Shown here: piece after piece, positions 45,546-54,115 of the stretch | Layout: each line of letters begins with the position of its first letter | Numbering within the stretch: position 1 is the stretch's first letter | Position numbers and translations under genes: made by a program | Notes under the pieces: model-generated | Database searches by the model: none | What the model saw: only the letters and a program-made list of their open reading frames with translations | Told to the model about the DNA's origin: nothing | NCBI GenBank assembly: GCA_964459845.1 | Contig: CAYWOC010000001.1 | Span: forward strand, 1 to 64,000 | Source: CALZFJ01 sp964459845 | Lineage (GTDB): Bacteria; Bacteroidota; Bacteroidia; Bacteroidales; Muribaculaceae | Direction of reading: 5' to 3' | Length of the DNA stretch: 64,000 bases

Positions 45546-45632
45546 AAAAATTTAAATTAAGCTGTTAAACAAACTTCCGTTATTAATCTCGGTAGTCAAA
45601 ACCAGTTTTCAGGGTTTTGTTTTTATGACGCT

Positions 45633-45664
45633 CAAATTTAATATAAGTTTAATCTGCCACCAAT
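45633..45664 (-). promoter_or_regulatory. Promoter of the 1012-residue protein gene
   Basis: On the minus strand, ATTG (45664-45661), 20 bp, TAAATTTG (45640-45633), giving a leader of about 85 nt. Confidence 0.6.
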
Positions 45665-45740
45665 TTTTCTATATATACAATTATATATACATCATCTACT
45701 ACACTGTCTTTCAATGGCTTTTTTACATTGTTTTTTTAGT

Positions 45741-45791
45741 CTAAAAATAGAAAAGAGGATGCAGAAAAATCATCTTTTACTCCACATCCTC
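45741..45791 (-). terminator. Rho-independent terminator of the BACON-like lipoprotein gene
   Basis: On the minus strand, GAGGATG (45791-45785) pairs with CATCCTC (45761-45755), followed by TTTTCTATTTTT. It lies 37 bp after the lipoprotein stop. Confidence 0.75.
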
Positions 45792-45827
45792 CCTCATATA
45801 TAAATTACAATTCATGCCATACGGCTG

Positions 45828-46262
45828 TCATTTCCCATATTGTGTCACTTTCACCGATGCCGTCACCCTGCCAATTATAGATGGACTTAATTCTATATTT
45901 AGTTTTCTATCCATGCCGGTAGTATTCGGTTCAATGTGAATTTCCATCACTTTTTTATCTTCATTGGAAACTCCGATACTGAACCACTCACTCTTCACCG
46001 ACGACACAAACGGACTATTCTTCGCATCATAAACTGTCACAGCATTGTCACCCTGAATTGTCTCTACTTTATAGATGAAAAATTCCGAATAAAAATCTTT
46101 AATCTCTGACACATAATCGCCACCTTCAGATGGCACTTTTATATCCTGATTGTCAAAAAACAAAGGAAGCCAATCACCTATTATGGTATCATCATTTTTG
46201 CTACAGCTCATCAGCACGACAATTGCCGCAAGCATCATCATCAAACATTTAATTTTCCGCAT
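45828..46262 (-). CDS. BACON-like lipoprotein
   Basis: A 144-residue lipoprotein with a short signal peptide and lipobox VLMSC (Cys 20). The mature part is a single beta-sandwich domain resembling BACON/DUF5003-type modules: IKVPSEGGDYVSEI near the start, SEWFSIGVSNEDKKVMEIHI in the middle and GRVTASVKVTQYGK at the end, the last matching the usual BACON closing strand. BACON domains bind glycans or act as spacers in Bacteroidales surface proteins. It has its own terminator and TATATTTG (46382 down to 46375) as a possible -7 box. Ligand unknown. Confidence 0.65.
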   Translation of the reverse strand: MRKIKCLMMMLAAIVVLMSCSKNDDTIIGDWLPLFFDNQDIKVPSEGGDYVSEIKDFYSEFFIYKVETIQGDNAVTVYDAKNSPFVSSVKSEWFSIGVSNEDKKVMEIHIEPNTTGMDRKLNIELSPSIIGRVTASVKVTQYGK

Positions 46263-46578
46263 AATTACTCTATTTATAAATTAATATTAAAAAAACGTCT
46301 CATAGTTGTCGTCAAAAGTCTTATCGTAATATATAGCAGAAAAAAATTACCTGTAGTTTTTCATTTTTATGTTACAAATATACTAAATTCCCCCCAATAA
46401 ACTATCCTTATTATCATTTTTTAACCCGAAGTCGCACTGTAATAACTGTGATGATTTAGGATGCCCATTCGCACAGAATGCCGCAATGGGCTTATGCATC
46501 CCGATGCGACATTCTGCGGTATTTTTTCAGTTTCTCAATCTTTTTATTCTAAGTCATTCAGACTTTGTGGATATCACG
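46263..46578. other. Intergenic region with nested inverted repeats
   Basis: A 316-bp gap without a gene. At 46459-46520, GGATGC/GCATCC encloses CCCATT/AATGGG, and a CAGAATG-type motif recurs inverted as CATTCTG before a TTTTTT run at 46522-46527. It can fold as a branched structure and is probably the terminator region downstream of walJ. The rest is A/T-rich with the promoter of the lipoprotein gene. Confidence 0.5.
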
Positions 46579-47592
46579 TCATTTCTTCAACATAAACAGT
46601 GCCGACGAATCGAAGCGCGGCAATGCCACAAGCTGCACAGCCTTCTTCAAGTCGTCCATCGTGCCACGTCCCTCGCCCACCGTAACGCCTTTTGCCTCAA
46701 GAGCCTTGCGCACCTCACTCACAGCTATCTCTGGAGTGTTGTTGTCGTGGCTCAAGTGGCACAGAAACACATTTTTAAGCCGCGCGGTGTAGTTGTCGGC
46801 AACGAAAGCCGCAGTCACCTTATTGTCGAGATGTCCATTGGCAGCACGTATGCGGTTCTTCAAATATTCAGGATAGCGGCCATTAGTCAGCATGTCGGCA
46901 TCATAGTTTGCCTCAATCATCAGATAATCAGCTTGCGTCATATAATGGAATGCGCGGTCGGTGATGCAGCCCAAGTCAGTGGCCACCACAAAGTGCTGGT
47001 CGCCATATTCAATGAAGAATCCAGAATTGTCCGATCCGTCGTGCGACACCTCGAATGCAGTGAACGTCATTCCGGCGAGCTTGAACGGAATCTCCTTGAA
47101 AATAGGCTCATGCACCTCTTTCAAGCGGCGCGACACATTGTGGCGACGAAATATGCCATTTAGAGCGCGCGGAGTGCAATACACGCGTATGTGCTTATAC
47201 TTCCGTGCTATATTATATGCGTAGCGCACATGGTCGCCATGGTCGTGGGTTATCACCACACCCTTCACTGTCTCAGGGCGAATGCCATTGTCGGCAAGAG
47301 CCTTAAACACCTTCACAGTATCTACCCCGGCATCCACAAGCACACCTTCGGTCTCGGTGCCAACGAATGAGCAGTTGCCGCTGCTGCCACTGCCGAAACT
47401 GATGAAGCGCATTGTCTGCCGCTTCGACGCAGCCTCTTCGGCCGCTTTTTCCTTCAATTCGTCTTCACGGTTAAGTTCTTCTATTGAAGGAACTTCGTGG
47501 TTCATGTCCTCCAGTTCCGGGACATCATCGAGGTCGAATAATATTGCTTGTCGGCTGGAATTTGATTTAGTATATTTTTGTTTCGTAGTCAT
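46579..47592 (-). CDS. WalJ/YycJ-like metallo-beta-lactamase-fold hydrolase with N-terminal extension
   Basis: A 337-residue MBL-fold protein. From residue 61 (MRFISFGSGSSGNC) it matches YycJ/WalJ: metal ligands in VITHDHGDHV, VSHDGSDN, ATDLGCI and CHLSHDNN. Homologues are 5'-3' exonucleases implicated in mismatch repair or in coordinating cell-wall metabolism. The first 60 residues are an acidic, low-complexity leader (ELEDMNHEVPSIEELNREDE) not found in most relatives. I keep the longer start because it lies only 6 nt after the rsmI stop, as expected for coupled translation; Met 61 (47412) is the alternative. Confidence 0.85.
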   Translation of the reverse strand: MTTKQKYTKSNSSRQAILFDLDDVPELEDMNHEVPSIEELNREDELKEKAAEEAASKRQTMRFISFGSGSSGNCSFVGTETEGVLVDAGVDTVKVFKALADNGIRPETVKGVVITHDHGDHVRYAYNIARKYKHIRVYCTPRALNGIFRRHNVSRRLKEVHEPIFKEIPFKLAGMTFTAFEVSHDGSDNSGFFIEYGDQHFVVATDLGCITDRAFHYMTQADYLMIEANYDADMLTNGRYPEYLKNRIRAANGHLDNKVTAAFVADNYTARLKNVFLCHLSHDNNTPEIAVSEVRKALEAKGVTVGEGRGTMDDLKKAVQLVALPRFDSSALFMLKK

Positions 47593-47598
47593 CTTGTT

Positions 47599-48306
47599 TT
47601 ATTTGTACAATAAGAATATTGTTGGTATCTTATCGTAGTCGTATTTCGCCCTACCCCATTCAGCTATTCCTTGAGTGACAATAGTCTCCTTTTCGCCGGA
47701 TATGTCGCTCGCCACACACAGCTTAAGCGACTTTGGCAGGCTCTTCGTCATCTCGGCGATAAGTTTATTGTTGCGGTAAGGTGTCTCAATGAAAATTTGA
47801 GTCTGATGGTTCACCCTTATATCATGTTCCATATCCTTGAATTTACGGGCGCGCTCGCCGGCATCTATCGGCAGATAGCCCTGAAAAGCGAAGCTTTGCC
47901 CGTTGAACCCCGACCCCATGAGCGACATCACTATGCTCGACGGTCCCACAAGCGGAATCACGCGCAGCTTCAAGCGTTGGGCAATCGCCACCACATCGGC
48001 TCCCGGGTCGGCAATAGCAGGACATCCAGCCTCTGAAATCACCCCCATAGGATTCCCGTTCTTGAGCGGTTCGAGATAGGAAGCCATCTCCTCGGCGCGG
48101 GTGTGTCCGTTCAAGGTATAGAACGTGAGAGAATCAATGTCGATGCTGCGGTCGCACTTCTTCAAGAACCGGCGTGCCGATCTCACATTTTCAACGACGA
48201 AGTGCTTTATCTCACGCACTATTGCAGTGTTCACTGCCGGAAGCACATTCTCCACAGCCACCTCGCTGAGCGGCACCGGAATCAAGTATAAAGCAGTTTC
48301 AATCAT
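47599..48306 (-). CDS. rsmI: RsmI-like tetrapyrrole-methylase-family SAM methyltransferase
   Basis: A 235-residue protein of the RsmI/YraL family. GCPAIADPGADVVAIAQ and VIPLVGPSSIVMSLMGSGFNG are the SAM-binding segments shared with 16S rRNA C1402 2'-O-methyltransferase. The canonical N-terminal GTPIGNL is replaced by LIPVPLSEV, as in the second RsmI-like group of Bacteroidetes, so the exact rRNA target is uncertain. Start Met 48306 is chosen because the earlier in-frame start at 48351 lies inside the -7 box of its promoter. The first gene of a two-gene unit with walJ. Confidence 0.8.
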   Translation of the reverse strand: MIETALYLIPVPLSEVAVENVLPAVNTAIVREIKHFVVENVRSARRFLKKCDRSIDIDSLTFYTLNGHTRAEEMASYLEPLKNGNPMGVISEAGCPAIADPGADVVAIAQRLKLRVIPLVGPSSIVMSLMGSGFNGQSFAFQGYLPIDAGERARKFKDMEHDIRVNHQTQIFIETPYRNNKLIAEMTKSLPKSLKLCVASDISGEKETIVTQGIAEWGRAKYDYDKIPTIFLLYK

Positions 48307-48348
48307 TATTTCGTTGTTTTCTCTCCTGTTTATTAAACCATTATTATG

Positions 48349-48431
48349 CAAAGATAGTGCAAGGCGAAAGCAGAAACGTCAAGCTTGCTTGAAAGTTTAT
48401 GCTGAGATGCAGCCTATCTTATGCAAAGATA
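48349..48431 (-). repeat. Tandem promoter repeat upstream of rsmI (two copies)
   Basis: On the minus strand, two TATCTTTG boxes (48431-48424 and 48356-48349) are 75 bp apart. The stretch between carries ATAGGCTGCATCTCAGCATA and CTGCTTTCGCCTTGCACTAT, which are closely similar to the repeats at 53929-54085. The proximal box lies about 43 nt before the rsmI start and is the probable promoter. Confidence 0.8.
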
Positions 48432-48514
48432 GTGCAAATAGAATGTACTGAAAAGAAAAACGCAATTTTTATTTTTATGCTGCGATTGGCATCACCGCTC
48501 CTATTACCTCACAT

Positions 48515-48820
48515 CTACCGGGCCTCACGCCACAGATGGCGAAGTGCCGCCATAGGATGATAGAGCATCATTCGCGGACCTGCATAGCGCATCACATCGC
48601 GCATACGATTCTTCATACTCGGCTTATAGCAATGTACCGGACATTGACGGCAGGTGTGCTTATTCTCGCCAAACCTGCACATCGACAGCCGCTTATGCGA
48701 ATATTCAAGCAACTCGGCACAACTGGCACACAGTTCGCCGTTGCCTTCTTTGTGACGGCAATACAGCCTTATCATCTGCTCCACAGTCCTCTTCTCCTCA
48801 TCAATCCTCGACATAGCCAT
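48515..48820 (-). CDS. Nitrous-oxide-stimulated-promoter (YgbA_NO) family protein
   Basis: About 102 residues of the small Cys-rich family PF11756: MIRLYCRHKEGNGELCASC near the start, then CRFGENKHTCRQCPVHCYKP with the closely spaced Cys residues, and a basic tail (MRDVMRYAGPRMMLYHP). Members are induced by nitric oxide in enterobacteria, and the Cys set suggests metal binding; the role is undefined. The start is 48820, because a well-formed promoter lies directly upstream and the longer frame begins before that promoter. Leader length is about 9 nt. Confidence 0.88.
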   Translation of the reverse strand: MAMSRIDEEKRTVEQMIRLYCRHKEGNGELCASCAELLEYSHKRLSMCRFGENKHTCRQCPVHCYKPSMKNRMRDVMRYAGPRMMLYHPMAALRHLWREAR

Positions 48821-48832
48821 TCTTATTTTGCA

Positions 48833-48864
48833 CAAAAGTACATAAAAAGAGATGAGCGTGCAAA
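48833..48864 (-). promoter_or_regulatory. Promoter of the YgbA_NO family gene
   Basis: On the minus strand, TTTG (48864-48861), 20 bp, TACTTTTG (48840-48833): full consensus. It fixes the gene start at 48820 and predicts a very short leader. Confidence 0.75.
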
Positions 48865-48918
48865 CTTCAATCACAAGTCGGCACACTCATCACGCTTATT
48901 ATAGTATGTTCAAATTTT

Positions 48919-51900
48919 CTACTTCACTCCGAGGTCTTTAAGGGTGCGTGGAGCAGGAGTCTTTGGCAGTGGCTTATAGTCTTTAAGCTGCTCAAGAGCC
49001 ACTTCCACCGCTTTCAGCAACTGCTGGTCCTCACCGGCATACTCCTTTATAGGGTCGTTGTCGATCAATATATCTGGATCCACGCCATGGTTCTCCACTA
49101 TCCACTTGCCAGTGGCAGCATCGTAATTGGTGAAGAACGGCACGCGAATATCCGTTCCGTCGATATATGGAAGCGAGCTTGAGATGCCAATGATGCCACC
49201 CCAAGTGCGAGTGCCTACCACAGTGCCGAGCTTCACAGCCTTGAAGCTCCATGGGAACAAGTCGCCATCGGAAGCCGAATATTTGTTCACAAGCAGCACC
49301 TTAGGTCCATAAGCAGTTCCATCGGGAATCATCTCGTTGCGAGCCGAGCCACGATACATGGTCATGCGGTAAGGCTTGCGCATAAGCCGCTCAAGGAGCA
49401 TTGGCGACACATTGCCTCCGCCGTTACCGCGGTCGTCGATAATGAGAGCCTGCTTGTCGAGCTGAGGATAATAGTAGCGGCAGAATTCGTTCAAGCCCTC
49501 AGGTCCCATATCAGGCACATAGATATAGCCCACTTTGCCGTCCGAAGCCTTCTCCACGGTCTTGATATTGTTTTGAACCCACTCATAGTGATATAGCGGA
49601 TATTCATTCTCGATAGGAGAAATCACGATTTTGCGCGCTCCGCTCTCGCTTGCCACAGAATTGATGGCAAGTTCGGTAGCCACACCTGCCTTGCCCTCAA
49701 GCAAGCTGTAGATGTTATCCACGGTATTGGTCGGCACGCCGTCGATAGCCACGATGAAATCGCCATTTTTCACATTGAGCCCCTGCTCGGTGAGCGGAGA
49801 GAAGAGTTTGCTGCTGTAAGCTGCGCCTTGAAGTATGCGGTCGATGCGGAAATATCCGCTCTTGTCGCGGCTCAGCTCTGCACCGAGCATACCAGTCTTC
49901 ACTATATCCATAGCCTTGAAATCTCCCGGATCCACATAAGCGTGTCCACAGGCAAGCTCTCCTATAAGACCGCTGATCACATAGCTAAGGTCTTGACGGC
50001 ATTTCACATATGGCAGCAATGCTCCATACTTAGCTTTCATAGCTTTCCAATCTACGCCGTGCATATTCTCAAGATAGAAGCCGTCGCGGTATGCGCGCCA
50101 AGCCTCGTCGAATATTTGCGCCCATTCTTTCTGGTAATCAACCATGGTGACAAGGTGATTATATTTCACCACTGTTCCTCCAGACACCTTAGTGGCAGGG
50201 AAATCCACAACCGTGTGCGTCATTCCGTGGGCGAACAGAGCCTTCTTGCCATTGGCAGAGACGGCCATAAATCCGTGAGCCACTTTTTCTGCCTTCTTGC
50301 TGCCGAAATCGAACACCCACACATCGCGGCTATTACTGTACCACAGCTTCTTTCCGTTGCAATAGAAATTGCCGTAGTTGCCGGTGGCAAGCGGAAGTTT
50401 CACAATGCGGTCGGCAAGTCCGTCGAGGTCAATCACTGTGGCGTTCTTGGCAGGAGCTGCCTCATCTTTCTTGCCAGCCTTGCCGCCCTTCTTTCCGCCC
50501 TTGGCATCAGCAGTAGCAGCCGCAGGTTTCTCCACCACCACTTTATCATCTTTTTCAAGGAATGGCGACGGAGTTTTGGATGAAAGCATCAGCATATATA
50601 TGCCGTCCATGCTGGAATATGCGTGGTTCCACTCTGTGTTGCTGTAGATAGGGTTGAAATCACGTGCCGATGCGAATATCAGGTATTTTCCGTCGCTGCT
50701 GAATGATGGTGCCGAAGAGTCATACCAGTCTTCGGTCACGGCATATTCCCTGTCTGTTGCCAAATCGTAGATATAGACCACGCGCATATTGTTCTTCGCC
50801 AAACGAGTGTAGGTGAGCCAACGGCTGTCTGGAGAATAATCCCAAGATGTTATCTTATACAGTGAGTCGGTGACAAGCGTCTTGGTGGCAAGCGTTGCAA
50901 GGTCGAGCTTGTTAAGTCGGTTCTTACGGTCGGAATAAATCACATATTTGCCGTCGGGACTTACATCAAAGCCAAGGATATATGAGTCATTGTTTTTGGT
51001 AAGCTGTGTGGCCTTGCCTCCGTCGGCTGGCGACATCCACAGCTCAGTCTCGCCGGTCTTGTCGGAAATGTAGATAGCATTCTTGCCATCAGCCGACCAA
51101 GAAGCCAAGCGGTCGTGAGCGTCGGAAGAGCGAGTGATATTACGCGTCACGCCCTCCTTCACAGGCACATTGAACACATCGCCGCGGGCTGTGATAAGCA
51201 CTCGGCTTCCATCGGGCGACAAGTCCATGGAAGTTCCAAACTTCTTCACATCGCGAAGCTCAGGACGCGCGCTGTTGCCCTCGTCGTTCATGGTTATCTC
51301 TATCTTACTTGTCTGCCGTGTGGAGGGATCCAAGCGATACAGATAGCCTCCGTTCTCAAACACGATGACCGAGCCGTTAGAGCTTGGGAATTTCACATCG
51401 TATTCAGTGAAATCAGTCACCTTCTCGGTAGATTTCGTCTTAGTGTTATAGACGAATATGTTCATGCGGTTGTCGCGGTCGCTCACATAGAATATCTCGT
51501 CGCCAATCCACATCGGGAACACGTCTTGAGCCACATTGTTGGTGATGTTCTCGACTTTGGCTGCTGCCGGGTCGTAAATCCAAATGTCGTCTGCCATGCC
51601 GCCCTTGTAATATTTCCAAGCGCGGAACTCGCGGAACACACGGTTGTAGGCAAGTTTTTTGCCGTCGGGAGAATAACAGCAGAATCCGCCTTCAGGCAGA
51701 GGTATCTGCTTCGACATTCCGCCATCTGCTGGCACTGTGTAGAGCTTGCCTGTAAAGCCGTCGCCTATGCGGTTGCGATACACGATGCTTTTGCCATCGG
51801 GGGTCCAGCCCATAACCACATTGTTTGGTCCCATGCGGTCGGCAAGGTTGTCGCGCGAATTTGTGGCGGTATAGGTCACGCGCTTTGGCGTTCCGCCCTC

Positions 51901-52179
51901 GGCTGGCATGACATACACCTCGGTGCTTCCGTCATACTGCCCCGTAAAGGCTATCTCCTTCCCGTCGGGCGAGAAGCGTGCGAACATCTCATAACCGGGA
52001 TGCGACGTAAGATGCTGCGCCACACCTCCACTCAACGGAGCTTTATACAAGTCTCCGGCATAAGAAAACACCACCTCATTGCCGTTGGTGCTGGGGAATC
52101 GCAAAAGGCGACCCTCATAGGCACTTGCCGTACACACCGTGCCAGCAACAAGAGCGGTCAATACTAATAATTTTTTCAT
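48919..52179 (-). CDS. Tricorn-type S41 family protease, secreted
   Basis: A 1086-residue exported protease. Signal peptide (LVLTALVAGTVCTASA), then two WD40-like propellers of PD40 repeats (GRLLRFPSTNGNEVVFSYAGDLY; repeated FSPDGKEIAFTG and YSPDGKKLAY), a C1 helical region, a PDZ domain near 785-840 (NVKNGDFIVAIDGVPTNTV) and an S41 protease core with DDRGNGGGNVSP and NKYSASDGDLFPWSF near 966-980 holding the nucleophilic Ser. Between propellers and protease lies a Lys/Gly/Ala-rich linker (ATADAKGGKKGGKAGKKDE). Homologues degrade peptides in the periplasm. No partner genes adjacent. Confidence 0.93.
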   Translation of the reverse strand: MKKLLVLTALVAGTVCTASAYEGRLLRFPSTNGNEVVFSYAGDLYKAPLSGGVAQHLTSHPGYEMFARFSPDGKEIAFTGQYDGSTEVYVMPAEGGTPKRVTYTATNSRDNLADRMGPNNVVMGWTPDGKSIVYRNRIGDGFTGKLYTVPADGGMSKQIPLPEGGFCCYSPDGKKLAYNRVFREFRAWKYYKGGMADDIWIYDPAAAKVENITNNVAQDVFPMWIGDEIFYVSDRDNRMNIFVYNTKTKSTEKVTDFTEYDVKFPSSNGSVIVFENGGYLYRLDPSTRQTSKIEITMNDEGNSARPELRDVKKFGTSMDLSPDGSRVLITARGDVFNVPVKEGVTRNITRSSDAHDRLASWSADGKNAIYISDKTGETELWMSPADGGKATQLTKNNDSYILGFDVSPDGKYVIYSDRKNRLNKLDLATLATKTLVTDSLYKITSWDYSPDSRWLTYTRLAKNNMRVVYIYDLATDREYAVTEDWYDSSAPSFSSDGKYLIFASARDFNPIYSNTEWNHAYSSMDGIYMLMLSSKTPSPFLEKDDKVVVEKPAAATADAKGGKKGGKAGKKDEAAPAKNATVIDLDGLADRIVKLPLATGNYGNFYCNGKKLWYSNSRDVWVFDFGSKKAEKVAHGFMAVSANGKKALFAHGMTHTVVDFPATKVSGGTVVKYNHLVTMVDYQKEWAQIFDEAWRAYRDGFYLENMHGVDWKAMKAKYGALLPYVKCRQDLSYVISGLIGELACGHAYVDPGDFKAMDIVKTGMLGAELSRDKSGYFRIDRILQGAAYSSKLFSPLTEQGLNVKNGDFIVAIDGVPTNTVDNIYSLLEGKAGVATELAINSVASESGARKIVISPIENEYPLYHYEWVQNNIKTVEKASDGKVGYIYVPDMGPEGLNEFCRYYYPQLDKQALIIDDRGNGGGNVSPMLLERLMRKPYRMTMYRGSARNEMIPDGTAYGPKVLLVNKYSASDGDLFPWSFKAVKLGTVVGTRTWGGIIGISSSLPYIDGTDIRVPFFTNYDAATGKWIVENHGVDPDILIDNDPIKEYAGEDQQLLKAVEVALEQLKDYKPLPKTPAPRTLKDLGVK

Positions 52180-52844
52180 CTCTCTATTTTAATTGTTGTT
52201 ATTTCTGAAATATGTAGCTGCCGAAATTGCCTTTTACAACCGTATGGTGACTTTCGGAAAATAATCGTCTCCTGTCGGTCATCATACCTTAGCAACCGAT
52301 TTCGGGCTATGATTCATTATATTACGATGCAAATTTACGCAATTAAATCGACAATATTGGCAAAATGCCATCTGTTTTAATCCAAAACGACCATCAGTAT
52401 TTGCTGAAATTTTGAATTTTGAAAGAGCGGATTCAATATTTGGGCTTAATTCTGGCAATATGATATTGTATATGCATTTTTTATTCATTCCATAGTGTGT
52501 AACGAGCCGAAATAGTTGCGTTTTGTTAATCAGCGTACCTAAATTTGCCGCAAATTGTAAAGAATGTTAATCCTATAAATTTTATTGCTCAAAAATTATG
52601 TTGTAAAACATATCTGCTATATCTTTGCATCAGTTTTCATGGTAAATGATTTTAAGGTGATATGAAAACGGTGTCGTGACGACAATGTTTCATAGTTTTT
52701 AGGTTTATGTTAATGGTATTAGAAGGTTAATTAAGAAGGAATCCTTGACGTGAGTCTGGGATTTGTTTTTTTATATACTCCTCCACAAAAAAATATCCGT
52801 TACATCACACCTACAGTCCCCTACCCCCCGAAGCATCTATACAG
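52180..52844. other. Gene-free interval upstream of the tricorn gene
   Basis: No convincing gene. A minus-strand TAAATTTG (52337-52330) may serve the tricorn gene. A + strand TATCTTTG (52620-52627) has the look of a promoter for a gene now lost: it is followed by A/T-rich leader-like DNA and then the GC-rich repeats, with only a C-terminal protein remnant on the other strand beyond. Confidence 0.5.
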
Positions 52845-53148
52845 TACACTGTGGAGACACAGCAAAGGAGGCGACGCATTCCTGCGTCGCTGCGACTACT
52901 GCCACAAATACCTCACTGCCGTCAAGCCGTCTTCTGGCTACGCAAGAACGCTGCCACAAAGCACTCACGGCCGTCAAAGCTGCCCTACGGCTACGCAGGA
53001 ATGCGTAGCCTCCTATCTCAACTCGAAAGGCTACACTGTGGAGGCGCAACTGAGGAGGCGACGCATTCCTGCGTCGCTGCGACAACCGCCACAAAGCCCT
53101 CACGACCGTCAAAGCTGCCCTACGGCTACGCAGGAATGCGCAGCCTCC
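52845..53148. repeat. GC-rich tandem repeat with palindromic ends
   Basis: Two units begin alike (TACACTGTGGA at 52845 and 53032, period 187 bp). Each contains an element bounded by inverted ends: GGAGGCGACGCATTCCTGCG at the left and CGCAGGAATGCG then GCCTCC at the right (52867-53013, 147 bp, and 53054-53148, 95 bp). The longer element carries an internal partial duplication. Open frames crossing it are by-products. A decayed half copy is at about 53873-53901. It resembles a palindromic mobile repeat (REP/MITE-like), but I recognise no family. Confidence 0.8.
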
Positions 53149-53250
53149 TAACACTACAATTACTGCCACAAATAAACGGTCGAGGCGGCACTGTCGGTCA
53201 GTGTCGCCTCGATGATGGTATTATAGTGAGTGCGTTGTGATGACGCAGGG

Positions 53251-53604
53251 TCACTTCACTGCTATCTTTGTGGCACGGCTGCCGATGCGCACTATGTACA
53301 GCCCCGACGGAAGCGGAATCTCCGTCTTGCCGTCGGTTATGCCGGTTGCAACCTGTAGTCCGTCGGCTGAATACACGGCGTAGCCCACGCCGTCGATCAC
53401 GGCTGCTCCCTCTGTGCCATACACCAGCACATCGGCAGCCCCATCGCCAACCCGAGCGACACCCTCTGGACGAATTGCAGGGTCGTTGGCATCAAAATAT
53501 GGAGTCTTATATACAATCTCACCACGATTAAAATTCATGCGTACATACACTTTCTTGTCCTCTTCTCTCATAAATGAAACCAAATCGGCAGTTCTGCGAG
53601 ACAT
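53251..53604 (-). pseudogene. C-terminal remnant of an exported T9SS-tail protein
   Basis: A 117-codon frame with no signal peptide whose last 75 residues (GYAVYSADGLQVATGITDG, then IPLPSGLYIVRIGSRATKIAVK) match the C-terminal sorting-tail pattern of the intact proteins at 32258-34336 and 42507-45545. Residues 12-40 resemble the end of an upstream beta domain. The N-terminal bulk of such a protein is absent: the upstream DNA (53605-53928) has no continuing frame. A fragment left by deletion is the simplest reading; a very small secreted protein is less likely. Confidence 0.6.
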
Positions 53605-53928
53605 ATAACGATCCTTGTATCTGTAGCATTTTTATATATCTTGTTGTCTATAACTGTGTCGTCCTCCAGACATTCACGATATTATATATCACTTTTTTAG
53701 AAACGCCAATTTCTGTATCACACACAACAGCCTTATGCCCCATTCCGCTCTTTCACGCACGATGGGAACGTAGTCGCTGCTGTCGTCGTAAATACAATTA
53801 ATTTATTTGCATTATAAAACCAAATTACATATACTCTGAGCGACATTCTTCTCGGGACTGATGCAAATATGCCATTGCGCTATGTAAGAATGCACAACCT
53901 CCTTTTTTCAACTTTTAATGATTATTAC
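53605..53928. other. Gene-free interval with decayed repeat
   Basis: Low-complexity A/T-rich DNA with a half copy of the GC-rich repeat end at about 53873-53901 (TGCGCTATGTAAGAATGCAC then CCTCC). No gene is supported. Confidence 0.45.
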
Positions 53929-54085
53929 TATCTTTGCAGAATATAGGCTTCGGCTCAGCATAATATTCAAGTAAACTTGATATTTTGCTTTCGCCTTGCA
54001 CTATCTTTGCAGAATATAGGCTGCACCTTAGCAAAAATGCTCAAATAAATTTGGCATATTTTGCATTCGGTTTGCACTATCTTTG
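53929..54085 (+). repeat. Triple tandem promoter repeat upstream of the nitroreductase
   Basis: Three TATCTTTG boxes at 53929-53936, 54002-54009 and 54078-54085 (periods 73 and 76 bp). Between them recur TATCTTTGCAGAATATAGGCT, a GC-rich CTCAGCA or CTTAGCA, an AAGTAAACTTGATATTTTGC or AAATAAATTTGGCATATTTT segment, and TTCG followed by TTGCACTATCTTTGCA. The third box lies 31 nt before the nitroreductase start. Confidence 0.85.
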
Positions 54086-54115
54086 CACTCAAATAAGAAA
54101 CAACTCAACGGAGAT

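Noticed and set aside
46459..46527. Nested inverted repeats downstream of walJ as a non-coding RNA or riboswitch
   Set aside because: No consensus match to a known aptamer and no promoter pointing into it; a terminator-like structure is the simpler reading.
52282..52488. 68-codon minus-strand frame
   Set aside because: No domain or ribosome-binding site, and it covers the likely promoter region of the tricorn gene.
52750..53240. Open frames across the GC-rich repeat zone (about 130 codons each in two frames)
   Set aside because: The translations repeat because the DNA repeats; both strands and several frames are open, and no start or domain is convincing.
53929..54085. Tandem 73-76 bp repeats as a possible CRISPR array
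   Set aside because: Only three units, no constant repeat with unique spacers, no cas genes in the window, and each unit contains a promoter box.
54083..54115. Upstream TTG start for the nitroreductase
   Set aside because: The codon is part of the -7 box; the ATG at 54116 has a Shine-Dalgarno site and fits the family start.
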